From Porticoccaceae bacterium (GTDB lineage Bacteria > Pseudomonadota > Gammaproteobacteria > Pseudomonadales > Porticoccaceae): a stretch of 64,000 bases of DNA. The number at the start of each line of letters is the position of its first letter. Within the stretch, counting starts at the first letter, position 1. The position numbers and the translations under genes were made by a program. Location: contig JAJFKC010000014.1 of NCBI GenBank assembly GCA_021773435.1, forward strand, positions 30,289 through 94,288. Reading direction: 5' to 3'. Shown here piece by piece: positions 44,604 to 53,966 of the stretch. The notes under the pieces were generated by a model. That model saw nothing but the letters and a program-made list of their open reading frames with translations. It was not told the origin of the DNA and searched no databases.

Positions 44604-46529
44604 TCAAGCATCTGAAATGACTCGACCGCGACGTTCAATATCCTCGACGAGGTGCCCGGCAAACGACTCGATGGTCATGCTGCCAAGATCTTTTCCCTCG
44701 CGGGTACGAACCGCCACGGTCTCTGACTCTACTTCCCGATCGCCGATCACCAGCAGATAGGGCATCTTCTGAATTGTGTGCTCGCGAATTTTAAAGCCGA
44801 TCTTCTCATTTCTCAAGTCGCTAAGCACTCTAAATCCCTGTTTTTTCAAGGATTCGACCACATCGGCGCAATAATCGGCCTGTTTATCGGTAATATTGAG
44901 CACCACGGCCTGTTCCGGTGCCAACCAGGTGGGAAACGCACCTTCGTATTGTTCGATCAATATACCGACAAAACGCTCGAACGAACCCAGCACTGCACGG
45001 TGCAACATTACCGGTACCTGCCGCGAGCCGTCTTCAGCGACATACTGCGCACCGAGCCGACCAGGCATGGAAAAATCGACCTGTATAGTCCCTAATTGCC
45101 AAACTCGACCAATACAATCCTTCAGGGAAAATTCTATTTTCGGTCCGTAAAAGGCACCCTCTCCAGGCAACAATTGCCAGGGCAGTTCACCTGCATCGAG
45201 AGCTTCGGCAAGGGCTTTTTCCGCTTTATCCCATTCTTCGTCAGTGCCCACGCGCTTTTCTGGCCGGGTTGAGAGGCGATATATAACTTCGTCAAAACCG
45301 AAATCGGCGTATATCTCATGAAGAAATGCGATGAAGGTCGCCACCTCATCCTGAATCTGCGCTTCAGTGCAAAATATATGGGCGTCATCTTGAGTAAAAC
45401 CCCGCACCCGCATAATCCCGTGCAAAGAGCCGGACGGTTCATTGCGATGACAGGAGCCAAATTCAGCTAAGCGAAATGGCAAATCCCGATAACTTTTTAG
45501 GCCTTGATTGAACACCTGCACATGACAGGGGCAATTCATGGGTTTGATGGCAAAATCGCGGTTGTCGATATTGAGCGTAAACATGTCATCACCAAATTTA
45601 TCGGCATGACCGGAACGTTCCCACAAAGAAAAATCCACCAGCTGCGGGGTTTTAATTTCCTGATAACCTGCCCGGCGTTGGCGGACACGCATGTATTCTT
45701 CGATCTGGCTATAAACCGTCCAGCCCCGTGGGTGCCAGAACACCATGCCCGGCGCTTCTTCCTGTAGGTGAAATAAATCCAGCTTTTTGCCGAGCTTACG
45801 GTGGTCTCGCTTCTCGGCTTCTTCAAGGCGATTCAGGTAGGCCTTTAATTCTTTTTTATTGGCCCAGGCGGTACCATAAATACGCTGTAACATTTCATTA
45901 TTGGCATCGCCCCGCCAGTAAGCCCCAGCGACCTTGGTCAATTTAAATGCTTTGATACTGCCGGTGCTGGGCACATGAGGACCACGACATAAATCGGTGA
46001 AATCACCCTGACTATAGAGTGACAACGCCTCATCGCTGGGAATGGATTCGATAATCTCCGCCTTATAAGCTTCGCCGATATTTTTAAAATAAGTCACAGC
46101 GTCGTCACGCGCCATCACCTGTCGAGCGACGGGGGTATCGGCACCGGCTAACTCGGCCATTTTGTCTTCTATGGCGCTCAGATCTTCTAGTGTAAAGGGC
46201 CGTCCAAAAGCGAAATCATAGTAGAAACCATCATCGATCACCGGGCCTATGGTCACCTGAGCCTCGGGAAATAACGCTTTCACCGCCTGGGCCAATAAAT
46301 GGGCGCAACTGTGGCGAATCACTTCCAGACCTTCGTCATCACGAGCCGTGATGATCGCCAGATTTATATCGGCCTCAATTAACCAGGAGGTATCGCGCAG
46401 CTCATCATTCACTTTGCCCGCCAGCGCGGCTTTGGCAAGGCCGGGGCCAATATCTGCGGCTACATCATGGATGGTTAAAGCTTGCTCGAAAGAGCGAGTG
46501 CTTCCGTCGGGAAGGGTGATAATGGGCAT
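44604..46529 (-). CDS. thrS: Threonyl-tRNA synthetase
   Basis: A 641-residue class II synthetase. The TGS domain ([13 protein letters not shown] at the start), the editing domain with [16 protein letters not shown] near residue 73, the zinc ligands including CPCHVQVF near 333, and the C-terminal anticodon domain are all seen. The ATG at 46529 matches the family (MP-xITLPDGS); an in-frame GTG 11 codons upstream is rejected. It lies just downstream of tRNA-Val on the same strand and upstream of infC. Confidence 0.97.
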   Translation of the reverse strand: MPIITLPDGSTRSFEQALTIHDVAADIGPGLAKAALAGKVNDELRDTSWLIEADINLAIITARDDEGLEVIRHSCAHLLAQAVKALFPEAQVTIGPVIDDGFYYDFAFGRPFTLEDLSAIEDKMAELAGADTPVARQVMARDDAVTYFKNIGEAYKAEIIESIPSDEALSLYSQGDFTDLCRGPHVPSTGSIKAFKLTKVAGAYWRGDANNEMLQRIYGTAWANKKELKAYLNRLEEAEKRDHRKLGKKLDLFHLQEEAPGMVFWHPRGWTVYSQIEEYMRVRQRRAGYQEIKTPQLVDFSLWERSGHADKFGDDMFTLNIDNRDFAIKPMNCPCHVQVFNQGLKSYRDLPFRLAEFGSCHRNEPSGSLHGIMRVRGFTQDDAHIFCTEAQIQDEVATFIAFLHEIYADFGFDEVIYRLSTRPEKRVGTDEEWDKAEKALAEALDAGELPWQLLPGEGAFYGPKIEFSLKDCIGRVWQLGTIQVDFSMPGRLGAQYVAEDGSRQVPVMLHRAVLGSFERFVGILIEQYEGAFPTWLAPEQAVVLNITDKQADYCADVVESLKKQGFRVLSDLRNEKIGFKIREHTIQKMPYLLVIGDREVESETVAVRTREGKDLGSMTIESFAGHLVEDIERRGRVISDA

Positions 46530-46601
46530 AGTGCTGTCCTGTTCAGTGGTGACCCCTACCAAAGGCCACTTGTGTCATACGGGTTTGCAGACTTACAAAT
46601 T

Positions 46602-46678
46602 TGGTAGGCACGAGTGGATTCGAACCACCGACCCCCACCATGTCAAGGTGGTGCTCTAACCAACTGAGCTACGTGCCT
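46602..46678 (-). tRNA. tRNA-Val (anticodon GAC)
   Basis: A 77-nt tRNA on the minus strand with CCA encoded. The acceptor AGGCACG pairs with CGTGCCT, and the T-loop GGTTCGAATCC is present. The anticodon stem CCACC/GGTGG holds loop TTGACAT, anticodon GAC. It lies 72 bp upstream of thrS and may share its promoter. Confidence 0.97.
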
Positions 46679-46715
46679 AAAGTTGCCCGAACCATCGCTG
46701 CTTCGGGCGGCGCGT

Positions 46716-46744
46716 AATTTAGCAGTGAGGCCATTATTTTACAA
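46716..46744 (-). promoter_or_regulatory. Candidate promoter for tRNA-Val
   Basis: On the minus strand TTGTAA and TAAATT are separated by 17 bp and followed by a very GC-rich discriminator (ACGCGCCGCCC), as expected for a stable-RNA promoter. Each hexamer matches consensus at four of six positions. The start would be about 31 nt upstream of the tRNA. Confidence 0.4.
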
Positions 46745-46896
46745 GGAGTGTTTGGGTGATTTAGGGCATTCCCACACCGTTTGACGCCATCCGGATCAGC
46801 AGTTTGTGTCTCCAACGAGAGGCTATTTGTATAAGCTTCCGCACCCGCCTGATTTTTTACCGCTATTTGGTACACACTACTTATCGACAACCTCTT

Positions 46897-47661
46897 TCAG
46901 ACGACAAACCGTCCCTTCAAATGTGCTTTTGCGGCCTCGTCGATAGCCAATTGCTCAAGCATAAAATTGTCTCGCGACCCTGATTTCTCTTTCATCACTC
47001 GCCAGGCCGTATTGAGATAACTTAATTTTGCATCGAGAATAGGTAGGACAATGCTCTCGTCAACAGGTAGCCCTTCGGCGTTAAAGAATTGCTGGAATTT
47101 GCCAATGGCAAGATCTTTGTCCGCATAGGCATTCGAGGAAAGCAGGTAGTCCTCTTCAATATGGCTCTCTTCGACCTCCAGAGCACTAAGCAATAGTGCC
47201 GAAGCAATACCAGCGCGGTCTTTGCCGAAAGAACACATGACCAGAACGCCACCCTCGCTTTCCATCATGTGTTCAAACATGGTTCGATAACCTGGGATCT
47301 CTTCCTGAGTAAGCTCCTTGTAGCGCTCACTCATTATTTTCTCAGCACCCGCTGGCGTTAGACCTTCAGCAAGCAACAGGTCCCAGAGGTTTTCAACGCT
47401 GGCAACCAACATACCCAGCTCAACAACTTCGACTTTAGCCCCTACCTGCAAGCGGTCTTTCCCCCTCTCCATGGGGCTGCGGAAATCGTAAATGGTATTA
47501 ATGCCAAGTTGCTCAAATTTAGCAAGCTGACCTGAGCCCGAAATATTCAGAAACCCCGATCGATATAATTTATCGCTGCGGGTTTCACCGCCGTGAACAG
47601 TCTGGTAACCACCCATATGTCGCAAATTCATGGTCTGTCCCACGGGTAAAAATCGACTCAT
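46897..47661 (-). CDS. Tyrosine/lipid phosphatase family protein, non-standard P-loop
   Basis: A 254-residue protein of the bacterial tyrosine phosphatase (PTP/DSP-like, MptpB-type) family. NLRHMGGYQT near residue 12 and DKLYRSGFLN near 30 are family start motifs, and the P-loop VMCSFGKDRAGIAS lies near 140, with the Cys, Lys-Asp and Arg in place. The usual His before Cys is Met and the usual Thr after the Arg is Ala, so activity or specificity may differ. The C-terminal helices are normal. It is a single gene on the minus strand. Confidence 0.85.
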   Translation of the reverse strand: MSRFLPVGQTMNLRHMGGYQTVHGGETRSDKLYRSGFLNISGSGQLAKFEQLGINTIYDFRSPMERGKDRLQVGAKVEVVELGMLVASVENLWDLLLAEGLTPAGAEKIMSERYKELTQEEIPGYRTMFEHMMESEGGVLVMCSFGKDRAGIASALLLSALEVEESHIEEDYLLSSNAYADKDLAIGKFQQFFNAEGLPVDESIVLPILDAKLSYLNTAWRVMKEKSGSRDNFMLEQLAIDEAAKAHLKGRFVV

Positions 47662-47985
47662 GTAAACATCTCCGTATAATCTGGTTTCGTGGCGAGTATT
47701 TGTCTAACATTCAGTACCGCGTGGCCATTTCTGTCTAAAAGCCACCGTAAAGTGGGTTCACAAGATACGTAAAGATGTAACTTTCGGCAATCGGATTCTT
47801 AAGGTGACCAGACCACTAAGGCCTTCTCTGCTTTTAGTCGAGGCATTAGCCACAAATAATAATCTCGCAATATTAAACCGCGATGTTGGACACCCGCTAT
47901 TTAGCGGGTATGATTTGTCGGTAACAAGCATGTTTCCATAAAACCGAAAGTCACTAATGCAAATCACCAAACTGGAGTTCATCAC
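47662..47985 (+). promoter_or_regulatory. 324-bp gap: palindrome and candidate promoter for the DUF7064-like gene
   Basis: The gap between divergent genes contains a perfect palindrome ACCCGCTA-TT-TAGCGGGT (47892-47909). Just downstream lie TTGTCG (47915-47920) and CATAAA (47937-47942), 16 bp apart, a weak sigma-70 promoter toward the downstream gene. The palindrome abuts the -35 region and could be an operator. No other gene or RNA is seen in this stretch. Confidence 0.4.
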
Positions 47986-48942
47986 TTGATTACTGACGAC
48001 GACGTCTTTTTTCATCCTCCCACTTCAGATCATTATTCGTGGGCTGAAACCAACTATTTTGGTTTTTATATAGCAGAGGAAAATATTCACGTGGGTGCTT
48101 ATGTCCAGGCAAAACCCAATCTTGGCGCTGTGTTATCTAGCGTGACTATCTTTGATGGCATCTCCAATACACCCCACGAAGTACTCTACTCCGATTGTCA
48201 CATGCACCTGCCCATGCCAGAGGGCAATCTCGACGATTTCGTACTGGAAAACGGCCTCGCCATCACCTGTACCAAACCGGTTATGGACTACCATCTTCGT
48301 TTTGATGATAAAAACGGTGTCAGCTTTGATGTGACTTACAAAAGTCTGATGGAACCTTACGATATTCACGACCCAGCAATGGACCCACTGGCTGATCAAA
48401 TTCATACGGACGACGTTATCAGCAACGCCGCCTACGCGGGACATTGGGATCAAACCGGCCATGTCACCGGCACTTTAACGATTCACGACAAGACCTATCA
48501 AGTGGACTGCGTATCCAGCATGGATCACAGCTGGGGACTGCGCGACGAAAAACAGCTTAAAAATTTCTGCTGGATGAATGCCAACTTTGAAAACGACACC
48601 AGCATTCACTGCTTATGGCTGGTCGACCCTGAACAACTCGATAACTACCCTGCCATTGTTCACGGCTATGTGCGCGAAGGCGATCAAGTTTACGGGCTAA
48701 AAGCTGGCACTGGAAAGGTTCACCGTAACGGCTATCTCCACCAATTTCTCGACCTTCGGGTGGAAGATGTTCGTAGCACTGTGCATCAGTTTACTGGCAC
48801 ACCGATGACCTCAAACCCGTGGCTGGCCTGGCCGCTAATGTACCTCACACATTCTTTTTGCCGGTGGGACAAAGGTGGTATAAAAGGTTGGGGGGAAGTG
48901 CAGGATCTCTGCAAAGAAGACTTTAATGGCAAAATTAAATAG
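47986..48942 (+). CDS. DUF7064/DUF7065-like protein
   Basis: A 318-residue beta-rich protein with no signal peptide. WAETNYFGFYIAEENIHVGAYV near residue 19 (split by length here) and VDCVSSMDHSWGLRDEKQLKNF near 174 match my recollection of the DUF7064/7065 family, often found near acyl-CoA dehydrogenases and APH-type kinases. The reaction is unknown; a lipocalin- or AttH-like fold is possible. The start is TTG with GGAG ten bases upstream. A 10-codon ORF from 47957 ends with its TGA overlapping this TTG. Confidence 0.7.
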   Translation: MITDDDVFFHPPTSDHYSWAETNYFGFYIAEENIHVGAYVQAKPNLGAVLSSVTIFDGISNTPHEVLYSDCHMHLPMPEGNLDDFVLENGLAITCTKPVMDYHLRFDDKNGVSFDVTYKSLMEPYDIHDPAMDPLADQIHTDDVISNAAYAGHWDQTGHVTGTLTIHDKTYQVDCVSSMDHSWGLRDEKQLKNFCWMNANFENDTSIHCLWLVDPEQLDNYPAIVHGYVREGDQVYGLKAGTGKVHRNGYLHQFLDLRVEDVRSTVHQFTGTPMTSNPWLAWPLMYLTHSFCRWDKGGIKGWGEVQDLCKEDFNGKIK

Positions 48943-49081
48943 CGATAAATCTTAAACCTTAGGCCTTAGCATTCACAATTAGTTGCAAATATAAAGCCCC
49001 TGTCAAAGAAATATGAAGTCGTTTGCCTAATAATTCGGCAGGTGGTTCACCACAAAAAATATAAATGGGAAGATCAAATCC

Positions 49082-49642
49082 ATGAGCCCTGAAATCGAAC
49101 AGTTTTTATCCGGCATGAAAAAAACCATAGAAGAAGTGGTGTTGCCAAATCTCACTGACCGCTTTGCTCAGGAACAAGCGGGTATTGTTGCCGCGACACT
49201 GGGGTTTTTAAGCACTATTCAAGATAAGGTATATCATTACGAAGTGTTCGAAAATCAGCAATACAAGCATATTTTGATGGGCGTATTAGCGATCCTCAAT
49301 ACAGACAAGCCGTTGGATGACGAACTCCTCGCAACTATAGAAAAAGTAAACGCGCATTTGCAACATGATAGTCCTGACGAGCAAACGGCATTGCGCCCCT
49401 ACCTCTTTATTCGTGGCAGCAATGAACACATGAAAGAATTCCTCTGCGAGTTTATTCAACAACAACCAAGCATGCCTGACACCACCCGTAGCGAGTTTGA
49501 GACGCTACTCAAGCCCTTCTTCAATGACCTGGAAAAACGGGAACGTTCCTGGGTCAAGGGGCTCGGCTTTGATCCGGAAGCGGAACAACAGGCAGATATC
49601 AACGATTTACTTTACGAAAATAATATTCTGCGCAGCCACTGA
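49082..49642 (+). CDS. Helical protein of unknown function beside an APH-type kinase
   Basis: A 186-residue soluble, largely helical, acidic protein. There are no motifs I recognise. Charged segments such as TDRFAQEQAGIVAATLGFL near residue 25 suggest a coiled or helical-bundle fold. It lies 24 bp upstream of the phosphotransferase gene on the same strand, and short helical partners of this kind are seen next to ACAD10-like kinases, so a joint role is plausible. DUF6285-like membership is a guess only. Confidence 0.65.
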   Translation: MSPEIEQFLSGMKKTIEEVVLPNLTDRFAQEQAGIVAATLGFLSTIQDKVYHYEVFENQQYKHILMGVLAILNTDKPLDDELLATIEKVNAHLQHDSPDEQTALRPYLFIRGSNEHMKEFLCEFIQQQPSMPDTTRSEFETLLKPFFNDLEKRERSWVKGLGFDPEAEQQADINDLLYENNILRSH

Positions 49643-49666
49643 ATGTAATCATCGATATCTATTTTC

Positions 49667-50914
49667 ATGTCTCAGATATCTTGCGGACCCACTATGAATA
49701 ATCTCTACACGCACACACAAGCCATCCGCGCACACCCTTCCGAAAAATGGATTGCGGATATACGCAGCCGCTATCCTGTCGAAAAAGCGATTGACTCAGT
49801 ATTCACCAGGAAACTTCACAATCGTAATCAAACCGCCGGCCAAAATATGGATTTCAGCCGACTGCATGAACCTCTAGTACAGTTCCTGACAAACCAGACC
49901 GGACAAAAAGATATCGATGTCCTCAACATTCAACGGCTATCAGGCGGTGCATCGAAGGAACAATTTACTTTCGACCTGGTTATACAAACACCGACCGGCG
50001 AAAAGGAAACCCGCAAATTAATGATCCGTATGGATCCCAAAGAATCTATCGTCGAAACCCATCGCCTGCGTGAACACCAGGTACTCAAAGCTGCAAGGGG
50101 CGAAGTACCGGTACCGGAAGTATTGTGGATTGACCCTGAAGGCGCAGAACTGGGCCAACCGGCATTAATTGCTGAGTTTCTTGAAGGAACCGTACAGCCA
50201 CCGCAGCCAGAAGCAAGCGAAAAAATGAGCGGTGTGGGCATGTACTTTAAGCCAGAATTACGCGCGGCTCTCGGACATCAATTCGTCGCTATACTAGCTA
50301 AGATACATGCTATCGACTGGCAAAAGAAAGATTTATCAACTCTAGATGTACCCGAGGCCAATACTACGATAGCCAACGAAACCATGTTAGGGCTGTGGGA
50401 GCGGGCCTGGAATGAAGACACCTTAGGCGCCCATCCCATTATGGAGCGCGCTGCACTATGGCTAAAAGAACACATGCCCGTGGTAAAAACCCCCGTGTTA
50501 GTCCACGGTGATTATCGCAGCGGTAATTTTATGTTTACAGATGACCTAAAGATCAATGCCATATTCGATTGGGAGCTGGCCTATCTGGGCGATTACCATG
50601 ACGACTTAGCCTGGGCCAGCCTTGGATTATTTGCCGGACCCGACGAAAACAACAATTTTCTCGCGAGCAGCCTGATGCCAATAGACGATTTTTTGGCCAT
50701 GTACGAACAGGCCAGTGGCAATAAAATAGATCACGAGAAATTATTTTATTATCAGGTTTTTTCATATTACAAAATTTCTGTAATTGCCGCCGCGACAAGC
50801 CTACGGGTTGCCCATAGTCGCAAAACCCATCTCGATGCCATGATGAATTATGCTAGCGGGCTAGGATATATCGGCATTTCTGAACTTAACAAAATGCTGA
50901 ACAACTCCGCATAA
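49667..50914 (+). CDS. APH-type phosphotransferase (ACAD10-like)
   Basis: A 415-residue protein. About 45 extra N-terminal residues precede an APH/choline-kinase-fold domain. RLSGGASKEQFTFDL near residue 90 is the glycine-rich loop, VHGDYRSGNFMFTDD near 285 the catalytic motif, and IFDWELAYLGDYHDDLAW near 305 the metal-binding motif. ACAD10-type kinases phosphorylate hydroxyacyl-CoA derivatives; bacterial relatives cluster with fatty-acid oxidation genes, which fits the surroundings. Antibiotic resistance is not implied. An inner ATG at 49694 is an alternative start. Confidence 0.88.
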   Translation: MSQISCGPTMNNLYTHTQAIRAHPSEKWIADIRSRYPVEKAIDSVFTRKLHNRNQTAGQNMDFSRLHEPLVQFLTNQTGQKDIDVLNIQRLSGGASKEQFTFDLVIQTPTGEKETRKLMIRMDPKESIVETHRLREHQVLKAARGEVPVPEVLWIDPEGAELGQPALIAEFLEGTVQPPQPEASEKMSGVGMYFKPELRAALGHQFVAILAKIHAIDWQKKDLSTLDVPEANTTIANETMLGLWERAWNEDTLGAHPIMERAALWLKEHMPVVKTPVLVHGDYRSGNFMFTDDLKINAIFDWELAYLGDYHDDLAWASLGLFAGPDENNNFLASSLMPIDDFLAMYEQASGNKIDHEKLFYYQVFSYYKISVIAAATSLRVAHSRKTHLDAMMNYASGLGYIGISELNKMLNNSA

Positions 50915-50946
50915 ATAATCAAGCAACAATTTATTAAGACTGTCTT

Positions 50947-52731
50947 TCAAGGCTGCGCAATGGCCGCCCCGCCCGGCCAGCGGAAATCGTTTGCCCCATA
51001 GGTATTTTGTCCGTCGCTAGCTATCGTCTGAGTACGGCCGATCACTCGTGGAGAAGTCAACAAGACATGGCCTTTTTGTTCAAGTAGCTGCTGCGTATCC
51101 AGACTAATACCCTTTTCCATAAAAATCTTATCCGGCAACCACTGATGATGTATGCGCGGCGCGGCAGCGGCCTCCGCAATATTCATATCGAAATCAATAA
51201 TATTTAACAGCGTCTGCAAGACCGTAGTAATAATAGTGCTGCCACCCGGACTACCTGTGGTAAACACCGGCTTGCCATCCTTGAAAACAATCACCGGTGT
51301 CATCGATGAAAGCGGTCGTTTTGCCGGTTCTATAGCATTGGCTTCGCCGCCCGTCAGACCATAAGCGTTTGGCGTGCCTGGTTTTGCCGAAAAATCATCC
51401 ATTTCATTATTTAATAAAAAACCTGCTCCCGCGACAGCAATACCACTGCCATAGGAAAAGTTTAATGTGTAGGTATTACTGACAACATTACCGTCGTTAT
51501 CCCATACTGAAAAATGCGTGGTTTGTGGGCTTTCGTAGGGCAGTTCCAGACCAGGAGATATATCGCTGGAAGACGAGGCTTTGACTAAATCAATAGACTC
51601 GCGTAGTCGTTGGGCGTAGTTTTTATCCATTAATTGTTTAACTGGTACCGGATGAAAGTCCGGGTCGCCGAGGTGCTTACTGCGGTCTGCATAGGCCCGG
51701 CGCATACTTTCAACCAGGCGATGTATATATCCGGCACTATTGTGTCCAAGGTCTGATAACGCCCAGCCTTCGAGGATATTTAGCAGCTGAATCAAGTGCA
51801 CTCCACCCGACGATGGTGGTGACATGGCTGAAATATCGTAACCCCGATAGCTACCGGTCACTGGTAGACGCTCAACCACTCGATAATTGGCGAGATCCGC
51901 TTTGCTAATCAGGCCGTTATTGTTTTCCATTTCCGCGACGATTAATGCAGCGACGCCGCCCTCATAAAAACCTTTAGCACCGCGCTGAGCGATCGCTTTG
52001 AGGGTGTTGGCTAAATCAGGCTGCTGCCATAAATCACCATTTTGCAGACCCGAGCCATCGGCTCTAAAGAAATATTTTTTTGAGCTCCGCCACTTTGCCA
52101 GGCGCTGCTCGGCTCGTTTAAGAGAAAATGCCAAAGAATTACTCACCTTGATGCCCTGGTCAGCTAGTGTGATCGCGGGCGCTAATATCTGGGATAAAGC
52201 TAAGTTGCCATATTTTTGCTGGGCATGAATGAGTCCCGCCACCGTACCTGGAACGCCAGCAGACAAATGACTGAAGCGGGCTATATTTTGATCAACCTCA
52301 CCTTCATCATCGAGAAACAAATTTCGGGTAGCCCTGGCCGGAGCCATTTCACGATAATCCAGCGCAATGGTTTTGTCCTGCTCGGCCAGGTAGATCATCA
52401 TAAACCCACCTCCGCCCAGGTTACCGGCCTGGGGCAAGGTAACCGCCAACGCAAACCCAGTCGCCACCGCCGCATCTACCGCGTTACCGCCTAACGCCAA
52501 AATATCAGCACCGACCTGGCTGGCCAGTCGTTCCTGCGAAACTACCATGCCGGTGGCACTGGTCACCGGGTGGAAACGATCTCGATAATCGATAATTGGC
52601 GCATCGCTGGCATCGGCCCCATAACTCAGCATTAACATGACCCAGGTCACGATTACCCGGAAAACAGCCAGATGCTGCTTCACAAAAATAACCTGGCAAT
52701 TTTTCATGGAAACGGTATGTTTTAATATCAT
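50947..52731 (-). CDS. ggt: Gamma-glutamyltransferase
   Basis: A 594-residue exported Ntn hydrolase. A signal peptide (HLAVFRVIVTWVMLMLS near residues 18-36) precedes the enzyme. GGNAVDAAVATGFALAVTLP near 80 and GNLGGGGFMM near 104 are family signatures; the autoprocessing threonine is the first Thr of SPQTTHFSVWD near residue 397, where the precursor splits into two chains. GSPGGSTIITTVLQ near 498 is the substrate loop. It hydrolyses or transfers the gamma-glutamyl group of glutathione in the periplasm. A second ATG eight codons in gives a similar signal peptide. Confidence 0.95.
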   Translation of the reverse strand: MILKHTVSMKNCQVIFVKQHLAVFRVIVTWVMLMLSYGADASDAPIIDYRDRFHPVTSATGMVVSQERLASQVGADILALGGNAVDAAVATGFALAVTLPQAGNLGGGGFMMIYLAEQDKTIALDYREMAPARATRNLFLDDEGEVDQNIARFSHLSAGVPGTVAGLIHAQQKYGNLALSQILAPAITLADQGIKVSNSLAFSLKRAEQRLAKWRSSKKYFFRADGSGLQNGDLWQQPDLANTLKAIAQRGAKGFYEGGVAALIVAEMENNNGLISKADLANYRVVERLPVTGSYRGYDISAMSPPSSGGVHLIQLLNILEGWALSDLGHNSAGYIHRLVESMRRAYADRSKHLGDPDFHPVPVKQLMDKNYAQRLRESIDLVKASSSSDISPGLELPYESPQTTHFSVWDNDGNVVSNTYTLNFSYGSGIAVAGAGFLLNNEMDDFSAKPGTPNAYGLTGGEANAIEPAKRPLSSMTPVIVFKDGKPVFTTGSPGGSTIITTVLQTLLNIIDFDMNIAEAAAAPRIHHQWLPDKIFMEKGISLDTQQLLEQKGHVLLTSPRVIGRTQTIASDGQNTYGANDFRWPGGAAIAQP

Positions 52732-52841
52732 GATCTAAACTTTAGTTGATGGACTTAGCTATTATCTTATCAGGAATCATACAGATTCACGGATGTGCAA
52801 AGAGCAAAGTTAATTTCGATAATCCAAATGAGTATTGAGCG

Positions 52842-53837
52842 ATGGAGAGCGTTGAGTTCTACCCAATAGATGTCGAGCAGACCAGTTGGGCAGCTTCGTC
52901 TGAAGTATTATCCCAGTTGAGGCATCAGGTCTTCGTTATTGAGCAAGGCATCCCCGCAGATGAAGAGTTTGACACGGCGGATGCCGACGCGGTCCACTGG
53001 ATGGCCTTTGATTCACAGAATAATAACAAAAGCAGTACACCAACCAACCGGGTAATCGGCTGCGCACGGCTTTGCGGTGACACGGTCGGCCGGATGGCCG
53101 TGCTGGAAAGTCATCGCAACATAGGTGTGGGTTCGGCTTTATTGCGTAGCGTCATTCGCTACGCGTTTAATAATGGCATGCAAAGCTTGCAATTAAATGC
53201 CCAAACTCACGCGTTAGATTTTTATAAAGGTATGCAATTTGAAAGCGATGGTGAAGAATTTATCGAGGCAGGGATACCTCATCGACATATGACCTTGTCC
53301 CTAAAGCGTTTTATCGACCCCAAAGTCGCCCCAGCTTTGCCAGATATCTCGGCGGAAGAACGGCAGCATATTCTTCTTGATGACGCTCAATCTTTCAATG
53401 AACAAGCCACAAAACTGATCACTAAAGCACAACGCAAAATAAGAATATTCAGCAACGAACTCGACCCACAAATTTATGACAATGAAGAATTCTACCGCTT
53501 AATGTTTGATTTCGCTCGCGCTCATCCCTACGCAGAAATTCATTTACTGATCAAAAACCCAAAGAGTCTGGTGCAAAGTAGCCACCGATTACTCCACCTC
53601 TACCACCGTTTGCCTAGCCGCATTCAAATGAAAAGTCTGCATCAGTCAATTAACACCATACATAGCGAATTTTTATTAATCGATCAAAAAAGCATTCTCT
53701 ACAATCAGGATCCCAGCCGTTACACTGGCTATGTGGTCTATCACGCACCTCTCGAAGCGGTCGAACTGGCCGACAGTTTTGACACCATGTGGGAGCGCAG
53801 TGAAGCAGATCCAGAATTCCGCCGTTTGCCTCTTTGA
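52842..53837 (+). CDS. GNAT acetyltransferase fused to a C-terminal domain
   Basis: A 331-residue protein. The N-terminal GNAT domain (about residues 1-160) has LRHQVFVIEQGIPADEEFD near 25, the acetyl-CoA loop ESHRNIGVGSALLRSVI near 88, and YKGMQFESDGEEFIEAGIPH near the end, the ElaA-like layout. The C-terminal half (about 180-331) resembles the domain in these fusions (DUF7931-like), which has a phospholipase D-like fold but lacks the HKD motif. The substrate is unknown. Divergent from ggt. Confidence 0.85.
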   Translation: MESVEFYPIDVEQTSWAASSEVLSQLRHQVFVIEQGIPADEEFDTADADAVHWMAFDSQNNNKSSTPTNRVIGCARLCGDTVGRMAVLESHRNIGVGSALLRSVIRYAFNNGMQSLQLNAQTHALDFYKGMQFESDGEEFIEAGIPHRHMTLSLKRFIDPKVAPALPDISAEERQHILLDDAQSFNEQATKLITKAQRKIRIFSNELDPQIYDNEEFYRLMFDFARAHPYAEIHLLIKNPKSLVQSSHRLLHLYHRLPSRIQMKSLHQSINTIHSEFLLIDQKSILYNQDPSRYTGYVVYHAPLEAVELADSFDTMWERSEADPEFRRLPL

Positions 53838-53966
53838 GTGCCATTAAGCGCGTCGGTTAATTCCAGCTAACTGGATATAAAAACCGCATTTGCATCAGCG
53901 CCGCAGAGTATTTTATATCAGAACCAACGCGCCTTTTTTTGTATGATGCAGCCCCGTCTCGATTAA

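Noticed and set aside
46530..46562. Longer thrS starting at a GTG at 46562
   Set aside because: ThrS proteins begin with M-x-ITLPDGS; the ATG at 46529 fits and has a nearby AGGA.
46669..46890. 73-codon minus-strand ORF overlapping tRNA-Val
   Set aside because: It overlaps the tRNA gene, has no ribosome site and shows no motif.
49667..50914. Aminoglycoside resistance gene
   Set aside because: The APH fold is shared by many kinases; the extra N-terminus and the neighbours fit the ACAD10-like group.
53943..53966. Short ORF before the ABC exporter (MMQPRLD)
   Set aside because: It is in frame and stops just before the exporter ATG, but it has no ribosome site; likely chance.
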